A DNA stretch of 64,000 bases from Amycolatopsis sp. A133. Lineage in GTDB: Bacteria > Actinomycetota > Actinomycetes > Mycobacteriales > Pseudonocardiaceae. Made by a program: the position numbers and the translations under genes. Below the pieces are notes generated by a model that saw nothing but the letters and a program-made list of their open reading frames with translations, had not been told where the DNA came from and did not search any database. The stretch spans positions 1-64,000 of the forward strand of contig NZ_JAVHJU010000011.1 of assembly GCF_031082405.1 (NCBI RefSeq), read 5' to 3'. The stretch's first letter is position 1. Every line of letters begins with the position of its first letter. Below are positions 24,930-34,676 of the stretch, one piece after another.

Positions 24930-25937
24930 ATGACCGCCACCGAAATCGTCCTCCCCGGCCTCGTCGAGCCGGACGGCCTGCGCGTCGAACACCGCGCCGT
25001 GCCCCGGCCCGGCGCCGGCGAGGCCCTCGTCCGCGTCGAGGCGAGCGGAATCTCCTTCGCCGAACAGCAGATGCGTCGCGGCAAGTACTACGACCAGCCG
25101 CCGTTCCCGTTCGTGCCCGGCTACGACGTGGTCGGCACGGTGCTCGAAGCCACCGATCCTGCGCTGGCCGGCCGTCGCGTGGCCGCGCTGACGAAGACCG
25201 GCGGCTGGAGCAGCCACCTCGTCCTGCCGGAAGCCGACCTCGTCCCGGTGCCGGACGGCTTGGACGCGGCGGAAGCCGAGACGTTCGTCGTCAACGGCAT
25301 CACGGCGTGGCAGATGCTCCACCGGATCGCCCGCGTGCGGGCCGGGGCGACGATCCTGGTGCACGGCGCGAGCGGCGGCGTCGGCACCACGCTGGTGCAG
25401 CTGGCCCGCGCGGCCGGGATCGAGGTGATCGGCACCGCCTCGGCTCGCAACCAGGACGTCGTGACCGCGCTCGGCGCGACCGCCGTCGACTACCGCGGCG
25501 ACGTGCCTGCCGAGGTCCGCAAGCTGGCGCCGGGCGGGGTCGACGCGGTGTTCGACCACGTCGGCGGGCCCGGCATCACCGCCTCGTTCCGGCTGCTCGC
25601 GCCGGGCGGGACGCTGGTCGCCTACGGCAGCGCGTCGACCAGGGACACCGGCGGCAACCCCCGCGTGCCGGTGCTGAAGCTGTTCGCCCGGCTGCTGTGG
25701 TGGAACGCGCTGCCGAACCGGCGCCGCACGCACTTCTACAACGTGTGGGGCGGCAAGCGGAACCTCACCCGGTTCCGCGCGCGCCTGGCCGAAGACCTGA
25801 CCGCCGTGTTCGACCTGGCGGCGGGAGGCCGGCTCACAGCGCAGGTGGCCGCGCGGATCCCGCTGGCCGAAGCCGGCCGGGCGCTGGCGCTGGCGGAATC
25901 CGGCACGGTCACCGGCAAGGTCGTGCTCGTCCCCTGA
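24930..25937 (+). CDS. Medium-chain NAD(P)H quinone-oxidoreductase-like protein
   Basis: 335-residue MDR-superfamily oxidoreductase. The GroES-like N-terminal domain has PGYDVVGTVLEA. The Rossmann domain has GATILVHGASGGVGTTLVQLARAAG and FDHVGGPG, followed by LLAPGGTLVAYGS and a C-terminal GTVTGKVVLVP. The Cys/His zinc ligands of classic alcohol dehydrogenases are absent, favouring the quinone-reductase branch. ATG 24930 follows GGAAG; an upstream in-frame start would run through the operator. A perfect 14-bp stem terminator follows the stop. Confidence 0.9.
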   Translation: MTATEIVLPGLVEPDGLRVEHRAVPRPGAGEALVRVEASGISFAEQQMRRGKYYDQPPFPFVPGYDVVGTVLEATDPALAGRRVAALTKTGGWSSHLVLPEADLVPVPDGLDAAEAETFVVNGITAWQMLHRIARVRAGATILVHGASGGVGTTLVQLARAAGIEVIGTASARNQDVVTALGATAVDYRGDVPAEVRKLAPGGVDAVFDHVGGPGITASFRLLAPGGTLVAYGSASTRDTGGNPRVPVLKLFARLLWWNALPNRRRTHFYNVWGGKRNLTRFRARLAEDLTAVFDLAAGGRLTAQVAARIPLAEAGRALALAESGTVTGKVVLVP

Positions 25938-25943
25938 ACGCAC

Positions 25944-25976
25944 CGAAGGCCACCACGGCGGACGTGGTGGCCTTCG
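25944..25976. terminator. Hairpin terminator between convergent genes
   Basis: CGAAGGCCACCACG and its exact complement (25963-25976) flank a 5-base loop. The hairpin sits between the stops of the oxidoreductase and argG and can serve both; no clear U-tract. Confidence 0.78.
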
Positions 25977-25987
25977 GGCGTTGCGGA

Positions 25988-27470
<1,483 letters not shown>

Positions 27471-27523
27471 CCGGGGTGCCTGTGGCACGGAAACCCGGTT
27501 GACGTGCGTGGTTGCGTGAGCGC

Positions 27524-28456
27524 ATGGGCCGCATGCACGCCGACGAGCACCCGATCGACGCCGGGCTGGTCCGGCGGCTGGTGCACGGGCAGTTCCCGCA
27601 CTGGACGGGCCTGCCGGTCACTCCCCTAGCCTCCGGCGGCACGGTCAACGCCGTGTACCGGCTCGGCTCCGGCCACACGGTCCGGCTTCCCCTGACCGGC
27701 GGTGGTGCCGGTGACATCACGAAGGAAGCCCGCGTCCTCACCTCGCTCGAAGGGCTGCCGGTGGCCGTCCCGGCCGTCGTCGCGCTGGGCGAGCCCGCCG
27801 AGGGCTACCCGTGGCCGTGGGCGGTGCACGGCTGGCTCGACGGCGAACCGGCGCTCGAAGGCCGGGACGCACCGGCCCGCGAACTCGCCGGCTTCGTCCT
27901 CGCGCTGCGGGCGAACCGGGCGGACGGTCCCCCGGCGTTCCGCGGGAAGCCGCTGTTTACCGTGGACACGGCCACCCGCCGGGCGATCGAGGAGCTGAGC
28001 CGTACCGACGAGCCGTTCGACGCGGCCACCGCGCTGGCGGTCTGGACCGAGGCGCTCGACGCTCCACCCTGGACCGGGCCGCCGTGCTGGGTGCATGCGG
28101 ACCTGATGCCGAGCAACCTGCTGCTGCGCGACGGCCACCTGAGCGGCGTCCTCGACTGGGCGACCGCGGGCCTGGGCGACCCGGCGTGCGACCTGATCCC
28201 CGCGTGGAACCTGCTGCCCGCGGCCGCGCGCCCGGTCTTCCGCGACGTCGTCGGCGCCGACGACGCGACCTGGGCCCGCGGCCGCGGCCGGGCGTTGTCG
28301 ATGGCGGTGATCCAGCTGCCGTACTACCGGCACACCAACCCGGTCATCTCGGCCAACGCCCGGTACGTGCTCAGTGAGCTGAGCTGCCGGTCGGTTCCGA
28401 CAGCTTCCACAGCACCGCGTGCGCGTTCCGGCCGGGCAGGGAACACGACCCCGTGA
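27524..28456 (+). CDS. Aminoglycoside phosphotransferase-family kinase
   Basis: 310-residue protein-kinase-like phosphotransferase acting on a small molecule of unknown identity. The catalytic loop CWVHADLMPSNLLLRDG and the metal-binding segment GVLDWATAGLGDPACDLIPAWN are typical of APH-family enzymes; SGGTVNAVYRLG forms the N-terminal ATP loop. Resistance should not be assumed, since most actinomycete members are metabolic kinases. Starts at TTG 27512, ATG 27524 or ATG 27533 are possible. The last 25 or so codons (after VLSELS) overlap the 3' end of the convergent HAF gene by 86 bp and look like read-through rather than conserved sequence. Confidence 0.85.
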   Translation: MGRMHADEHPIDAGLVRRLVHGQFPHWTGLPVTPLASGGTVNAVYRLGSGHTVRLPLTGGGAGDITKEARVLTSLEGLPVAVPAVVALGEPAEGYPWPWAVHGWLDGEPALEGRDAPARELAGFVLALRANRADGPPAFRGKPLFTVDTATRRAIEELSRTDEPFDAATALAVWTEALDAPPWTGPPCWVHADLMPSNLLLRDGHLSGVLDWATAGLGDPACDLIPAWNLLPAAARPVFRDVVGADDATWARGRGRALSMAVIQLPYYRHTNPVISANARYVLSELSCRSVPTASTAPRARSGRAGNTTP

Positions 28457-29477
28457 CCGCCCAGTGGTTCAGGCCGGAAGCGCGGCAGAAGGCGTTCTCG
28501 GCCGGCAGCGGCAGCGGGGTGACGGCGCCGCCGGGACCCCAGACGAAGTATCCGCCCGGGCTGGTCTCCACCAGCGCGCTGCCGGTGTCGTTCGCGGCCG
28601 TGAACCAGCTCCGGGCGCCGTCCGGGACCGGGAACACCGTGAGCCGCCCGGCCGGGTCCCACCGGGCCGGGCGGACCGTGCCGTCCCCCGCTCCCACTTC
28701 CCCGTAGATCGTCCCGTCTTCGCCGATCTTCTTCGCCTCGCTGAACTTCCAGGTGGTGTCGAGCACCGTGAGCCGGCCGGTCGAGTCCCACTTCGCGGCG
28801 TGGAGGCCGTACGTGCCGACGACCGTCCCCGCCTCGTCGAGGTCCTCCACTCCGCCGCCGCCCTCCAGCTCGACGAGGTTGCCCGCGGGGTCCCAGTAGC
28901 GCAGCCCGTCCTGCAACGAGGCGATCAGCGCGCCCGCGTCGTTGATCAGGTAGGCGTGGCCCAGGCCGAGGGAAGTGACCGTGCCCCGGGCGGTGTCCCA
29001 CTTCACCGCCGTGTCCGGGCCCGGCGCCCCGTAGGCGTACCCGACGGCGATGCCGTGGCTGTTGATCGCGGCCACGCTGGACGACGCGTAGTTCGGGAAG
29101 CCGGGCACCGGCGGCAGGTCCACCGGGACGCCCGACGCGCCCCACAGCGTGGCCCGCCCGGCGAGCGGATTGGCGATCGAGTTCCCGACCGCCACCCCGC
29201 CCTCCGTGATCGCGACGGGGAGAACCGACCCGTAGCCCGGCAGCGGCGGCAGCTCGGTGATCCGACCGGCCGCGTCCCACCGCGCCCCGTGCTCGTGGTA
29301 CGCCTTGTCGTACGCCGTGCCGAACACCGTCCCGTGGTTCGTCACCGCCAGCCCGTAGCTGCTCAGCCCGCCGGGCAGCGTACCCAGGTCGATCGGCCCT
29401 TGGATCTCGTCCGCGCTCGCCGGGACCGCGACGAGCACCGTCATCGCCGCCGCCAGCGCGAAAACCCCTCTGAACAT
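28371..29477 (-). CDS. Secreted HAF-repeat protein
   Basis: 368 residues with a signal peptide (MFRGVFALAAAMTVLVAVPASA). About six degenerate repeats of about 45 residues follow, marked by ARWDAAGRITELPPLPG, AVKWDTARGTVTSLG, AAKWDSTGRLTVLD and ARWDPAGRLTVFP, alternating with INSHGIAVGYAYG-like strands. This is the HAF extracellular repeat pattern, probably a beta-propeller. No catalytic motif is visible and function is unknown. ATG 29477 follows GGAGGAG. It lies 64 bp downstream of glpD on the same strand without a visible terminator between them. Confidence 0.85.
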   Translation of the reverse strand: MFRGVFALAAAMTVLVAVPASADEIQGPIDLGTLPGGLSSYGLAVTNHGTVFGTAYDKAYHEHGARWDAAGRITELPPLPGYGSVLPVAITEGGVAVGNSIANPLAGRATLWGASGVPVDLPPVPGFPNYASSSVAAINSHGIAVGYAYGAPGPDTAVKWDTARGTVTSLGLGHAYLINDAGALIASLQDGLRYWDPAGNLVELEGGGGVEDLDEAGTVVGTYGLHAAKWDSTGRLTVLDTTWKFSEAKKIGEDGTIYGEVGAGDGTVRPARWDPAGRLTVFPVPDGARSWFTAANDTGSALVETSPGGYFVWGPGGAVTPLPLPAENAFCRASGLNHWAVTGSCSLPGRNAHAVLWKLSEPTGSSAH

Positions 29478-29541
29478 CCCCTGCTCCTCCCCTGTCAGGT
29501 CGATTCGGGGTGTTCACGCGCGACGGCGGCGATCGGTTGAG

Positions 29542-31230
29542 TCAGCCCGGCAGGAGCGCCGGCGCCGCGAGACGGGTGGCGTTGGCGGCCGCGTCGTCCG
29601 GGGCCTCCTGCGCCGAGCGTTCCGCCTCGACCCGAGCCAGGTAGTTGGCCACTTCGCGGCCGGTCCGGTGCGAATCCCAGCCCAGCAGCGGGGCCATCAG
29701 CCCGGCGACCACCGGGGCCGCCGCCACACCGCGGTCACGCTCCTCGATCGAGATGCGCGTCCGCCGGGTCAGCACGTCCTCCAAGTGCAAGGCACCCTCG
29801 TGGGAAACCGCGTAAACGGCCTCTACGCGGAGGTACTCCGAGGTCTCCGTGATCGGCTCCCCGAGCGAAGGCTGCTCCTCGATCAGCTCGACGAGGTTCC
29901 AGATGCGCGTCCCGTACCGGCCCAGCAGGTGCTCGACCGCCGGCACCGGCAGGCCCGTCTTCGACGCCACGGAGTACCGGTCGTCCCAGAGCTCGTGGTA
30001 GCCCTCGGCGCCGGCGATCGGGAGCCGGTCGGTCCACGACGGCGGCGCCGGACGACCGAGCTCCTCGACCACGACGTCGACCGCGTCCGCGGCCATCACC
30101 CGGTACGTCGTGTACTTCCCGCCGGCCACGATGACCAGGCCCGGCACCGGGTGCGCCACCGCGTGCTCCCGCGACAGCTTCGTCGTCGCGGCCGCCTTCG
30201 CCGCCAGCAGCGGGCGAAGACCGGCGTACACACCCTCGATGTCGTCGTGCGTCACGGGGGTGCGCAGGACGGCGTTGAGGTGGTCGAGCACGTAGTCGAC
30301 GTCCGCGCGGCTCGCCGCCGGGTGCTCGCGGTCGAGGTCCCACTCGGTGTCGGTGGTGCCGACGATCCAGTGCCGTCCCCACGGGATGACGAACAACACG
30401 CTCTTCTCGGTGCGCAGGATCAGCCCGGTGTCCAGGTCGATCTTCTCCCGCGGCACGACCAGGTGGATGCCCTTCGACGCGCGCACGGTGAACGGCGCGG
30501 GGATCCCGGCCGCCTCCGCCATGTCGTCGGTCCACACGCCGGTCGCGGCCACGACCGTGCGCGCGCGGACCTCGAACTCGACCCCGCTCTCGCGGTCCAC
30601 GACCTTCGCCCCGACGACGCGCTCGCCGTCGCGAAGCAGCGAAGTGACGCGAGTCCGCGTCAGCACCGAAGCGCCCTGCTCCGCGGCCGTCCGCGCGATC
30701 GTCATCGTGTGGCGGGCGTCGTCGACCTGGGCGTCGTAGTACTGGATCGCCCCGATCAGGGCGTCGTCCGCGAGGGCCGGGGCCACCTTGACCGCGCCGC
30801 GCTTGGACAGGTGCCGGTGCCGCGGCAGCGCACGGGCGCCGCCGAGGGTGTCGTACAGCGTGACGCCGGCGCCGATGTAGCCGCGCTCCCACACCCGGTG
30901 CTGCAGCGGGACCAGGAACTTGACCGGCCGCACCAGGTGCGGGGCCAGCTTCTGCAGCAGCAGCCCGCGCTCCTTGAGCGCTTCGCGCACCAGCTTGAAG
31001 TCCAGCTGCTCCAGGTAGCGCAGGCCGCCGTGGATCAGCTTCGACGACCGGCTGGACGTGCCGGCGGCGAAGTCGCGGGCTTCGACCAACGCGGTCGACA
31101 GCCCGCGCGAAGCGGCGTCGAGCGCGATGCCGGCGCCGGTCACGCCCCCGCCGACGACGAGCACGTCGACCTCTTCACTCACCAGCTTCCGCAGGGTTTC
31201 CGCCCGGTACTGCGGGGAAAGCGGTGTCAC
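29542..31230 (-). CDS. glpD: Glycerol-3-phosphate dehydrogenase, FAD-dependent
   Basis: Oxidises sn-glycerol 3-phosphate to dihydroxyacetone phosphate and passes electrons to quinone at the membrane face. The 562 residues start with VDVLVVGGGVTGAGIALDAASRGLSTALVEA (FAD fold), then SSRSSKLIHGGLRYLEQLDF, a central FVIPWGRHWIVGTTDTEWD and a C-terminal DAO-C domain (EAVYAVSHEGALHLEDVLTRRTRIS). The start is GTG with GGAGGAG upstream. It is the third gene of glpF-glpK-glpD, 17 bp after glpK. Confidence 0.95.
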   Translation of the reverse strand: MTPLSPQYRAETLRKLVSEEVDVLVVGGGVTGAGIALDAASRGLSTALVEARDFAAGTSSRSSKLIHGGLRYLEQLDFKLVREALKERGLLLQKLAPHLVRPVKFLVPLQHRVWERGYIGAGVTLYDTLGGARALPRHRHLSKRGAVKVAPALADDALIGAIQYYDAQVDDARHTMTIARTAAEQGASVLTRTRVTSLLRDGERVVGAKVVDRESGVEFEVRARTVVAATGVWTDDMAEAAGIPAPFTVRASKGIHLVVPREKIDLDTGLILRTEKSVLFVIPWGRHWIVGTTDTEWDLDREHPAASRADVDYVLDHLNAVLRTPVTHDDIEGVYAGLRPLLAAKAAATTKLSREHAVAHPVPGLVIVAGGKYTTYRVMAADAVDVVVEELGRPAPPSWTDRLPIAGAEGYHELWDDRYSVASKTGLPVPAVEHLLGRYGTRIWNLVELIEEQPSLGEPITETSEYLRVEAVYAVSHEGALHLEDVLTRRTRISIEERDRGVAAAPVVAGLMAPLLGWDSHRTGREVANYLARVEAERSAQEAPDDAAANATRLAAPALLPG

Positions 31231-31247
31231 GGTGCTCCTCCTCAAGT

Positions 31248-32765
31248 TCACTGCACGTCGACCCAGTCGAGGGTGCGGCCGACGGCCTTCTGCCAGCCCG
31301 CGTAGCCTTCGGCGCGCTGCTCCTCGCTCCACGACGGCGTCCAGCGCTTGTCCTCGTTCCAGTTCTGCTCGAGCTCGTCGGGCGAGGACCAGAACCCGAC
31401 GGCCAGCCCGGCCGCGTAGGCGGCGCCGAGCGCGGTGGTCTCGGCGACGACCGGCTTCGACACCGGCACGCCGAGGATGTCCGCCTGCAGCTGCATGCAC
31501 AGCTCGTTGGCGGTGACGCCGCCGTCCACGCGCAGCACGTCGAGGGTGACCCCGGAGTCGTTCTGCATCGCCTCCACGACGTCGCGGGTCTGGTAGCAGA
31601 TCGCTTCCAGCGTCGCGCGGGCCAGATGGGCGTTGGTCGTGGCGCGAGTGAGGCCGACGATCGCGCCGCGGGCGTCCGAGCGCCAGTACGGCGCGAACAG
31701 GCCGGAGAACGCCGGGACGAAGTAGACGCCACCGTTGTCCTCGACCTGGCGGGCCAGGCTCTCGCTCTGGGACGCACCGCTGATGATGCCCAGCTGGTCG
31801 CGCAGCCACTGCACCGCCGAGCCGGTGACCGCGATCGAGCCTTCGAGCGCGTAGACCGGCTTGTCGTCGCCGAACTGGTAGCACAGCGTCGTCAGCAGGC
31901 CGTGCTTCGAGCGGACCAGTTCGTGGCCGGTGTTGAGCAGCAGGAAGTTGCCGGTGCCGTAGGTGTTCTTGGCTTCACCGGGCCGGAAGCAGACCTGCCC
32001 GACGGTGGCCGCCTGCTGGTCGCCGAGGACACCGGTGATGGCGACCTCGCCGCCGAGCGGGCCGTCGGCGCGGGTGGTGCCGAACAAGCCCGGGTTCGAC
32101 GACGGCCGGATCGCCGGGAGCATCTGCCGCGGGACGCCGAAGAACGACAGCAGCTCGTCGTCCCAGTCGAGGGTCTCGAGGTCCATCAGCATGGTGCGGG
32201 AGGCGTTGGTCGGGTCGGTGACGTGGACGCCGCCGTCCGGGCCGCCGGTGAGGTTCCAGATGAGCCACGAGTCGGTGGTGCCGAAGATCGCGTCGCCCTT
32301 CTCGGCGTCCTCGCGCACGCCCTGGACGTTCTCGAGGATCCACTGCAGCTTGCCGCCGGAGAAGTAGGTGGCGGGCGGCAGGCCGGCCTTGCGGCGGATG
32401 ACGTCGCCCTTGCCCTCGCGCTCCAGTGCGGAGGCGATCCGGTCGGTGCGGGTGTCCTGCCAGACGATCGCGTTGCCGTAGGGGCGGCCGGTGCGGCGGT
32501 TCCACACGACGGTGGTCTCGCGCTGGTTGGTGATGCCGAGGGCGGCCAGGTCCTTGACGGTCAGGCCGGCCTTGTTGAGCGCGGTCGCGATGACCGAGCG
32601 GGTGCGTTCCCAGATCTCGGTGGCGTCGTGCTCGACCCAGCCGGGCTTCGGCAGGATCTGCTCGTGTTCGAGCTGGTGGCGGGCGATCTCGTTGCCGCCG
32701 TGGTCGAAGATCATGAAGCGGGTGCTGGTCGTGCCCTGGTCCACGGCACCGACGAAGTCCGGCAT
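31248..32765 (-). CDS. glpK: Glycerol kinase
   Basis: Phosphorylates glycerol to sn-glycerol 3-phosphate. 505 residues, normal length for the family. FGGY-kinase landmarks are [18 protein letters not shown] at the N-terminus, [49 protein letters not shown] and [21 protein letters not shown]. It follows glpF by 14 bp and precedes glpD by 17 bp, so the three are one operon. A second kinase at 34677 is similar but carries a C-terminal extension. Confidence 0.96.
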   Translation of the reverse strand: MPDFVGAVDQGTTSTRFMIFDHGGNEIARHQLEHEQILPKPGWVEHDATEIWERTRSVIATALNKAGLTVKDLAALGITNQRETTVVWNRRTGRPYGNAIVWQDTRTDRIASALEREGKGDVIRRKAGLPPATYFSGGKLQWILENVQGVREDAEKGDAIFGTTDSWLIWNLTGGPDGGVHVTDPTNASRTMLMDLETLDWDDELLSFFGVPRQMLPAIRPSSNPGLFGTTRADGPLGGEVAITGVLGDQQAATVGQVCFRPGEAKNTYGTGNFLLLNTGHELVRSKHGLLTTLCYQFGDDKPVYALEGSIAVTGSAVQWLRDQLGIISGASQSESLARQVEDNGGVYFVPAFSGLFAPYWRSDARGAIVGLTRATTNAHLARATLEAICYQTRDVVEAMQNDSGVTLDVLRVDGGVTANELCMQLQADILGVPVSKPVVAETTALGAAYAAGLAVGFWSSPDELEQNWNEDKRWTPSWSEEQRAEGYAGWQKAVGRTLDWVDVQ

Positions 32766-32779
32766 GGTCGTGCTCCTAC

Positions 32780-33601
32780 TCAGTTGGCGGGCTCGAGGTC
32801 CTTGGCGGGCATGGCGTCCAGCGGGTCCCCCGTGGGGAGGAAGCGCTCGATCAGGAACTTGTAGATCGCGCCGCCGACGAGGGCGCCGATGACCGGAGCC
32901 ACGACCGGGATCCACCAGTAGGGGAAGCCGTACTGGTCCGACCACGCGGTGTCGTAACCGGTCAGCCAGGACGCGAGGCGGGGGCCGAAGTCACGGGCGG
33001 GGTTGATCGCGTAGCCGGCGTTCGTGCCCCAGGCCATGCCGATGGCGACGACGAGGAAGCCGACGACGACCGGGGCCAGGTTCGCGCCCGGCGAGGTGTT
33101 GCGGAGGTCGGTGATGGCGAAGAGGACGATCAGCAGGATCGCCGTGCCGATGATCTGGTCGCGGAAGGCGCCCCAGTCACCCACCGGGAGCGTGCCGTTA
33201 CCCGGGAGGGTGGAGAACACACCCTGGGTCTTGATGGTGAGGCCGGGGTCCTTGGCGTTGAGCACCTCGGTGTAGTTCCAGCGCACGAGCAGGGCGGCGA
33301 CGAAGGCCCCGGCCGTCTGCGCCAGGGCGTAGGGGGCGACCTTGCGCCACTCGAAGCCCTTGAACACCGCGAGCGCGATGGTCACGGCCGGGTTCAGGTG
33401 CGCGCCGCTGATCCGCGAAGCGACGTAGACACCGAGCGTGACACCGAGGCCCCAGGCCCAGGCGATGCTGTCGTGGTCCCCGATGCCCGCGGCGACGACC
33501 TGCGCCACCACGCCACACCCGAACAGGATGAGGATCATCGTCCCCACGAACTCGGCGGCCATCTCGCCGCCGAGCCCACGGGCCTTGAGGTTTCGCACCA
33601 T
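32780..33601 (-). CDS. glpF: Glycerol uptake facilitator (aquaglyceroporin)
   Basis: Membrane channel for glycerol, 273 residues with about six helices. Both half-helix motifs are present: [10 protein letters not shown] (Asn70) and [10 protein letters not shown] (Asn200). The Asp after the second NPAR is characteristic of glycerol-conducting rather than water-only channels. ATG 33601 is preferred because GGAGGAAGC precedes it. First gene of the glpFKD operon; operator-like TTCGACATTGTCGAA repeats lie upstream. Confidence 0.94.
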   Translation of the reverse strand: MVRNLKARGLGGEMAAEFVGTMILILFGCGVVAQVVAAGIGDHDSIAWAWGLGVTLGVYVASRISGAHLNPAVTIALAVFKGFEWRKVAPYALAQTAGAFVAALLVRWNYTEVLNAKDPGLTIKTQGVFSTLPGNGTLPVGDWGAFRDQIIGTAILLIVLFAITDLRNTSPGANLAPVVVGFLVVAIGMAWGTNAGYAINPARDFGPRLASWLTGYDTAWSDQYGFPYWWIPVVAPVIGALVGGAIYKFLIERFLPTGDPLDAMPAKDLEPAN

Positions 33602-33688
33602 TGCTTCCTCCACAAAGGACCTTGTCCCCCTATTGGTGGATGAAAGTTAAGTTCGCTGGTCGAGGGGGTCAACGGACGGCGGTCGGCA

Positions 33689-33726
33689 TTGTCGAACGAC
33701 CGAAGTGGATGTTCGACATTGTCGAA
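33689..33726. promoter_or_regulatory. IclR/GylR-type operator pair between glpF and its regulator
   Basis: TTCGACATTGTCGAA (33712-33726) is a perfect 7-bp inverted repeat around one central T; a half-copy TTGTCGAA lies at 33689-33696. The 153-bp divergent gap serves glpF (minus) and the IclR gene (plus), whose GTG starts 28 bp after the palindrome. Confidence 0.7.
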
Positions 33727-33754
33727 TCAGGGCCGGTCAGGTTAGGGTCGCGCC

Positions 33755-34507
33755 GTGCCGGGTCCGATCCAGTCCATCGAGCGCGCCGCCGCGATCCTGC
33801 GGTTGCTGGCGCGCGGCTCGGGGCGGCTGGGCGTCGGCGAGATCGCCGAGTCCCTCGAACTGGCCAAGGGCACCGCGCACGGGATCCTGCGCACGCTGCA
33901 GGGCGTCGGGTTCGTCGAGCAGGACCGCGACACGGGCAAGTACCAGCTCGGTGCGGCACTGCTGCACCTGGGCACGAGCTACCTCGACGTCAACGAGCTG
34001 CGGTCCCGGGCGATCAACTGGGCGGACGCGCTGGCCGCGCGCAGCGGCGAGGCGGTCCGGATCGGGGCGCCGCTGGAGGGCCGGGTGCTGGTCGTGCACC
34101 ACGTGTTCCGGCCGGACGACAGCCTGCAGACCCTCGACGTCGGCACGCTGCTGCCGCTGCACGCGACCGCGCTCGGCAAAGTGCTGCTGGCCTACGACAC
34201 GACGCTGAAGGCGGACCCGGAGCCGTACACGCGCCGCACGCTGGTCACCCAGACCGCGATCAAACGAGCGTGTGCGAAGGTACGGGAGGCGGGGTGGGCG
34301 GTGGAGAACGGCGAGATGATCTCGGGCGAGGCCGGGATCGCCGCCCCGATCCGCGGCCACGGCGGCATCGTGGTGGGCGCGATCGGGGTGTCCGGGGCGG
34401 TGGAGCGCATCTGCGAGCCGGACGGCAGCCCGAGCGTCCGGCTGCTGGGCCACATCCGCGATGCGGCGCGGGCGGTCTCGCGGGACCTGGGAGCGTCCCG
34501 GTGGTGA
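33755..34507 (+). CDS. IclR-family regulator, GylR-like (glycerol operon)
   Basis: 250-residue regulator. The N-terminal IclR winged helix (QSIERAAAILRLLARGSGRLGVGEIAESLELAKGTAHGILRTLQGVGFVEQ) is followed by the effector domain (GKYQLGAALLHLGTSYLD, LPLHATALGKVLLA, GIAAPIRGHGGIVVGAIGVSG). Being divergent from glpFKD mirrors S. coelicolor GylR, the glycerol-responsive repressor of gylCAB, and this is the likely role. The start is GTG with only a weak AGGG upstream. The last 38 bp of the gene are duplicated at 34629-34666. Confidence 0.9.
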   Translation: MPGPIQSIERAAAILRLLARGSGRLGVGEIAESLELAKGTAHGILRTLQGVGFVEQDRDTGKYQLGAALLHLGTSYLDVNELRSRAINWADALAARSGEAVRIGAPLEGRVLVVHHVFRPDDSLQTLDVGTLLPLHATALGKVLLAYDTTLKADPEPYTRRTLVTQTAIKRACAKVREAGWAVENGEMISGEAGIAAPIRGHGGIVVGAIGVSGAVERICEPDGSPSVRLLGHIRDAARAVSRDLGASRW

Positions 34508-34666
34508 GGCAGGTGCGCGTGACGGCCCTCGGCCCGGCCGGCCCGGCTTCGGCGTCGCGAATGACTCATTCGCGACCTCCGGCGCCCCGAATGAGTCATT
34601 CGCGATCTCCGGGCCGGCCGCCGGGGGCGGGCGGTTTCGCGGGACCTGAGAGCGTCCCGATGGTGA
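34470..34666. repeat. 38-bp direct repeat flanking palindromic elements
   Basis: The last 38 bp of the IclR gene (34470-34507) recur at 34629-34666 with three substitutions. The 121 bp between them hold a perfect TCGCGAATGA/TCATTCGCGA palindrome (34555-34575) and a second GAATGAGTCATTC palindrome (34588-34602). This fits a local duplication or a small inserted element before the second glycerol kinase. Confidence 0.85.
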
Positions 34667-34676
34667 AGGGAGGGGC

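Noticed and set aside
27524..28456. Aminoglycoside resistance gene
   Set aside because: The fold is APH-like, but this family is large in actinomycetes and mostly metabolic; no resistance context is visible.
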